Translations under genes and position numbers: made by a program
NCBI GenBank assembly: GCA_025200525.1
Contig: CM045762.1
Coordinates: forward strand, 127,353,752-127,417,751
DNA from: Camellia lanceoleosa
Lineage: Eukaryota > Streptophyta > Magnoliopsida > Ericales > Theaceae
DNA length: 64,000 bases
Direction of reading: 5' to 3'
Shown here: positions 59,601-64,000 of the stretch, piece by piece
How positions within the stretch are numbered: the first letter of the stretch is position 1
Layout: every line of letters begins with the position of its first letter
Notes under the pieces: model-generated
The model's input: only the letters and a program-made list of their open reading frames with translations
Told to the model about the DNA's origin: nothing
The model's database searches: none

Positions 59601-61315
59601 AGCTATGGAGAGGATTATTCTACACATGCAAGAGGCAAACATGAGGTGACCAAACCAGCCCTAGATAGAGTCTAGGCAGGTCCTAAAAGTCACTAAAAAT
59701 GGCCTGAACCAAGGCTAGGAAGTATGAAAATATAGGCTCCTTGGAAAGGCTAAATATGCAAACAAACAAGGCCAAAAGAGAGAGGGTCACCCCTTTTTGA
59801 TTTTGGCCCTCAAAACAGCATGCCAACCACTAAAAATCCACTGGATTCAGTGGCTAAAAGGCCAAGCAAAGGTCAACACAAAGGCCTTAAGGCATGGCTC
59901 AAAACAAGACTAAATGAAGCATGCAAGAGGGTAGATGACCTCTAACAAGAAAATGGCCTTAAACAAACATGAATAATGCTTATAAATAAAGCTTTTTTTT
60001 ACTTGACAACAAACCTCAAATAAGCATGCAAGTTTGGCTAAGAGAGTGATCAAGACAAAGCTTTAAAAGAGGGAAAAGAGATACCTTTGAAGCTCAGCAA
60101 AACCCGCAACTTCTCCAGCCCAAAACCAACTCTTTAACCTCTGAAAATACCCTCCAAGAACCTCAAATCAATGGTGGAGGTGTGTGGCTATGAGGTGTGG
60201 TGCAATAGGCCAAGAACAATGCACTATTTGAACCCAAAATGAAGAGATATAGAGAGATATATATCTTTCCTTAGCAAAATTTTTTTGGAACCTGGTATAA
60301 GGAGAGGGAGGCCCTCTCTTATAGAGGAGCAAAGGTTTAAAAAGGTTCAAGCTTCCTCAAGAAGCTAGAGTAAAGGTTTAAGCTTCCTCAAGAAGCAAGA
60401 GCAAAGGTTCAAGCTTCCTTAAGAAGCTAAAGCAAGGGTACAAATCCTCTATACACGTGTATGGAGGATCAAGTCTCAGGCTCTTCCACCGCACAACCGC
60501 ATGCACTCGCATGCATTAAAACAGAGGAATCTGGTGACTGTAGGGTGGTCGGCCGACCACTTCCCCTGGTCGGCCGACCAGGGTAAGTGGTCTCCCAAAA
60601 CAAGGGGTGGCCGGTGGCCTCATTTGATGGTCTCCCAACTGAATGCAAGCTAGTGGTATGGTGAGAGACCGGCAAATGTGGCTCAAAAATCAAGGAGACC
60701 AGTTTCTCGACAAGAAAACCGGCTGGCAGAGAGAGAAGTGGTCTCCAAGAGAAAAGGTGGTCTCCCACCCTTGTACCACTTTCCAAACAATGAAAACAAG
60801 GTTCATGCCAAAAATGAACCAACACCGATGCAAAACGAGGGTTCGGGGGGCAAAACGCGCGGTCGGGTGCCCCGAAAACAGGCTATTAAGCACGAAAAGT
60901 GGTGTGCGACCACAAAGGTGGTCTCTCGGGCCGCAGTGTCCCTCTAGACAGAGGAAACAAGGTGTGTGCCAAAAACTGTGCCAAACGGAGATTGTTAAGT
61001 GGTCCCGAACCGAGGTACACCGCCGACGGCTCCGAAAATCGGAAACTAGTCTCCAAACAGGAACAGTAGCCTACGACCAGGAAAAGTAATCTATGACCAC
61101 TGAGAGATGGTCTACAAGATCTCTCACTCCCTTCGGGAAAAGAAAACAAGATTTAGTCCGTAGACTGAGTCAAAGCATAAAAGGGTCCCGAGGTCCGGGG
61201 GTAAGGACCTCAGCCGAAACTCCGAAACCTCAGAACAAGCACAACATGCGCAATCACCGAGCGCTCAATCGATGACGTATGAGTCTTAAGGTCGGTCAAA
61301 AATGGGGTGTCTACA
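56642..61315 (-). repeat. 3' LTR of a second Tat-type element (about 4.67 kb)
   Basis: From TGTAGACGGCTCC it matches the nested element's LTR in several blocks (AGTTCGGACTC, GAGTCGCCACCTAAATAT, TTATTACAACATTGCC, CACTCGGAGTATGAAACG). It ends GGTCAAAAATGGGGTGTCTACA. It is longer than its relative, mainly through ATGCAA-type microrepeats at 58450-59000. GGTCGGCCGACC palindromes occur at 58030-58090 and 60545-60600. The left boundary is inferred by alignment. Confidence 0.75.
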
Positions 61316-61332
61316 GTTGCCCCTCTTTGACA
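61316..61332 (-). other. Polypurine tract of the second Tat element
   Basis: GTTGCCCCTCTTTGAC on plus, i.e. GTCAAAGAGGGGCAAC on minus, directly abuts the LTR. This sets the orientation: the element's internal region lies to the right and continues past the window. Confidence 0.75.
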
Positions 61333-61740
61333 AAACTCGAAAGTCATGAGTGATGGAAGTGAATGTCAAAGCCCAGAGACGATCCATTTTTGACAAGGCC
61401 GAAGACTTAGACAAACAGGCGAGATAAACAAAGAGATGTGCCCGCAGGCAGGGGCAAAATGCAAAGGGGTATGCACAAAGCCGAACATAACGTATAACCA
61501 TGCATAGCACGCTGTAATGAAGCAAATATATACAATAGATGCAACAGTTTAAGCGAATGTTATGCAAAGCAAGTAAACACGAGCCAAATCACATCTCATG
61601 CAGAAAGGATGTAAGAAAATTATACAATTCTCACTACGTCTCACGCGGAGAAGGCTAAAAGCGACTATCGAGAACACCCAGAGTCTCGAACGAAAAAACT
61701 CTCAACGTATCAAATGCAAAATGAGAAAGCGAACAAATGG

Positions 61741-62286
61741 ACACCAGAACGCATCTGAGTGCTCGAAACCGAAGACGTCCTAACGCACCACATGCGAGAG
61801 GAGAAACGGTATGAAAGAACACCGAAACTCATCTGAGCGTTCGAAACCAAAGACGTCCTAACGCACCGCATGCGAAAGGAGAAAAGGTATGAATGAACAC
61901 CGGAACTCATCTGAGTGTTCGAAACAGAAGATGTCCTAATGCACCACATGCGAGAGGAGGAAAGGTATGAATGAACACCGGAACTCATTCGAGTGTTCGA
62001 AACCGAAGATGTCCTAACGCACCGCATGCGAGAGGAGAAAAGGTATGAATGAACACCGGAACTCATCCGAGTGTTCGAAACCGAAGATGTCGTAATGCAC
62101 CGCATGCGAGAGAAGAAACGGTATGAATGAACACCGGAACTCATCCAAGTGTTCGAAACCAAAGATGTCCTAACGCACAGCATGCGAGAGGAGAAAAGGT
62201 ATGAATGAACACCGGAACTCATCCGAGTGTTCGAAACCAAAGATGTCCCAACGCACCGCATGCGAGAGGAGAAAAGGTACGTTCAA
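61741..62286 (-). repeat. 78-bp tandem array, 7 units
   Basis: The unit AACACCGGAACTCATCCGAG, then TGTTCGAAACCGAAGATGTC, CTAACGCACCGCATGCGAGA and GGAGAAAAGGTATGAATG repeats seven times at exactly 78 bp. Because 78 is a multiple of three, minus-strand translation is open across the array with a 26-residue unit (SNTRMSSGVHSYLFSSRM). No start context or domain supports a real protein. Confidence 0.9.
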
Positions 62287-63303
62287 ACTGAACCGGAACT
62301 TCTCTTGAATGAACCGTGCATACAATATTGTGCCTGTAAAAGAAAGGAACTTAATAGGTACAATAAGTTAGCAATATATGTTCAGAGCTATATCAAACGC
62401 GGACACGTATGGTACCGATGGCAAAGTGTATAACGATGCAAGTGAAATGTACGCGACGACGCATGCAAAGCATGGAGGCATGATAATACCAATGAAACGT
62501 GCACAACAATGCAAGTGGTGTGCATAACCACGCAAGATAAGTACAACTTCAAAAGCATGCTTGAAAGAAAATGCTGAGTAAAGAAGTGCAAGCTTTGAAA
62601 AGAGCAACTCAAACGCAACCTCCGATTTACCTCTCGGAGGGGTCGCAACATACTCAAAAAGGATACACCTTGCTCTTGGCGAGTAACGACGAGCCATATG
62701 TCGAAGACTTGAATTGAAGTTCCGGCGAAGGCATTTCGCGCCGAAAATGCACTTTTCTTGTACTTTCTCGAGAGCCGGGGACTCCAATCATCACCAAAAT
62801 TCACAGGGAGAACAAAGGGACCTGGGAGACCACCCAGGAGGGCCACCGACCACCTACCAGTGCCACCGACCAGTTTTTGCCCAGGGGGTGGTCGGCTTGC
62901 CAGAAAACCTGGTCGGCCGACCAGTTTACCAAAACTGGGGCAGTTTTGTCCTTTTATGCTCGGATCTTTAAATCCACTTGTCCAAAACACTTTTGCTCAC
63001 ACCCCTTAGGCCGAAATCAGCCCCTCTTACTTCCTAGACCATTTTCTCCCTCAGATCTGTGTTTTATACGTGTTTTCCAACGCCCCACACGAAGTTATTT
63101 CGCAAAAACTTTAGATTTTCTTCACTTTGAACCGATTAAAATTTGATTTCGGAGCTTCTTTCTCCATTTTCACCACTTGAGGTATGTTTGTCTCGAACTT
63201 TGGCACATTTTCTCGGGGGTTGACTTTTGTTGACTTTTCCCTTTTTCGAGAGTTGACTTTTTCAATTTTGGTTGATTTCTCTCATTTTTGCAGATTTCTT
63301 CGA
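62287..63303. other. Leader and promoter region of the antisense gene
   Basis: No domain-bearing frame. GC-rich palindromes GGTCGGCCGACC occur at 62820-62935. T/C-rich DNA with TTGACTTTT words (63220-63300) precedes the antisense start codon. Confidence 0.4.
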
Positions 63304-63531
63304 ATGGTGGATCATTTTCATCATGGTGGAGGTTCTCCGCATGCCGGGGATGAGCCGGACATCATGTCACTGCCTCTGAGAGTTCGGCCTTTTGACCCCG
63401 AGAGGTATCATCCTCAGGAGCACGTCCTACCTCCGACCATTTTCTATCACTTCACTGACTTTGATCGACGAGCACCCGCGGATCTGCTACTACGGGAGCC
63501 AGAGTCTCATCTCTCTCATCAGGCACGAGAG
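63304..63531 (+). CDS. Antisense gene in a Tat element, first exon (PMD-like)
   Basis: ATG 63304 opens 76 codons (MVDHFHHGGGSPHAGDEP ... PERYHPQEHVLPPTIFYHFT ... SLSHQARE-type end) and meets a canonical donor GAGAG/GTACGT at 63532 in phase 0. It runs opposite to the host element's transcription. Upstream in-frame codons to 63184 exist, but this ATG has the better local start. The exon is intact, unlike the relics in the nested element at 36116-37470, which look like later exons of the same gene. PMD-type ancestry is inferred from position and layout; the function is unknown. The rest lies beyond the window. Confidence 0.45.
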
Positions 63532-63649
63532 GTACGTACTTCACTTTTACATTCTCCACAATGTATTTTGCATTTCCTGCACATTTCATGCTTTCGCTAT
63601 GTATTATACCTACTTGTTCTGAACACATTTACATGCATCCATCCGGTCC

Positions 63650-63960
63650 ATTTGGCACACAGCTTATACATAACAATACATTGTTCATTTAGCATGCGGT
63701 TTATTCTGAATGCACGGTTTATTCTGACCACGCAGTTTATTTCAGGCACACAGCTCACTTTTCGGGCACACAGCTCATTCTTTGGGTACACAGCTCACTT
63801 TTGGGCACACAGCTCATTCTTTGGGCACGTAGCTCACTTTTCGGGCACACAACTCACTTTTCGGGCACGCAGCTCACCTTTCGGGCACATAGCTCACTTT
63901 TCGGACACACAGCTCATTTTGAACACACGGCTCATACATTTTCATTTGCACGCAACTCAT
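63650..63960. repeat. About 20-bp tandem array in the antisense gene's intron
   Basis: Roughly 12 imperfect copies of GGGCACACAGCTCACTTTTC alternate with a CTCATTCTTT variant from about 63742 to 63925, with more diverged copies on both sides. It lies downstream of the donor at 63532. Confidence 0.85.
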
Positions 63961-64000
63961 TCTTAATTTTGAACACGCAGCTCATAAATTTTCATTTCTG

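Larger units (their letters stand above)
61316..64000 (-). mobile_element. Second Tat-type element, internal region (incomplete)
   Basis: From the polypurine tract to the window edge. It contains a 78-bp tandem array, a GC-palindrome stretch (62820-62935), the first exon of an antisense gene and a 20-bp array. Pol would lie further right. Confidence 0.65.

Noticed and set aside
60643..61089. Plus 148-codon frame in the third element's LTR
   Set aside because: A GC-richer LTR segment; the frame lacks a domain and the related LTR is not open here.
1..64000. rRNA, tRNA and CRISPR features
   Set aside because: No matching structure was seen; the tandem arrays here have no CRISPR-like repeat-spacer pattern.

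Overview
This window is nuclear DNA from a flowering plant, very probably a eudicot and possibly a woody one. It is AT-rich with few genes. It holds an intronless family-1 glycosyltransferase with a plant PSPG box, plant L1-type LINEs, a Tat-lineage Ty3/gypsy element with two RNase H domains, a Helitron, several fold-back MITEs and long-LTR retroelements. Nothing looks bacterial or organellar, and I saw no rRNA, tRNA or CRISPR. The species cannot be named from the sequence alone.

Layout. 1-4.3 kb: a small minus-strand two-exon gene whose first coding exon is split by a solo LTR (1603-4061) flanked by a near-perfect 5-bp target duplication. 4.3-6.8 kb: AT-rich DNA with a three-copy tandem repeat and a MITE-like insert. 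6.8-10.4 kb: a 5'-truncated, minus-strand L1 LINE. 11.1-22.3 kb: a tandem duplication of the 5' flank of the glycosyltransferase gene. Unit 1 is split by a near-full-length plus-strand L1 LINE (11897-18058). Unit 2 carries a TIR element with a nested MITE, and a Helitron (20670-22030). 22.39-23.81 kb: the one clearly intact host gene, a UGT75-like UDP-glucosyltransferase. 24-29.5 kb: intergenic DNA with two clear fold-back MITEs, a pyrimidine/purine-rich tract, a LINE 3' remnant and a 65-bp tandem array.

29.6-64 kb is nested LTR retrotransposons. An outer plus-strand element (31136-56515) has LTRs of about 3.06 kb, a tRNA-Met-type primer-binding site and almost no coding content, so it is LARD-like. 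Inside it sits a 17-kb Tat-lineage element in minus orientation (34842-51920) with an exact GAGTG target duplication. That element has degraded gag, protease, RT, RNase H, a second RNase H and integrase, plus antisense gene relics between pol and the 3' LTR. A third, related minus-strand element starts at about 56642 and runs off the right edge. It shows a long LTR, a polypurine tract, a 78-bp coding-periodic tandem array, and the intact first exon of an antisense gene with a clear 5' splice site.

Most retroelement reading frames carry stops or frameshifts, several consistent with cytosine deamination. The best leads are the duplicated and transposon-loaded glycosyltransferase promoter with its empty LINE site, the split small membrane-protein gene, the antisense spliced genes in the Tat elements, and the GC-rich palindromes clustered in unrelated transposon families.
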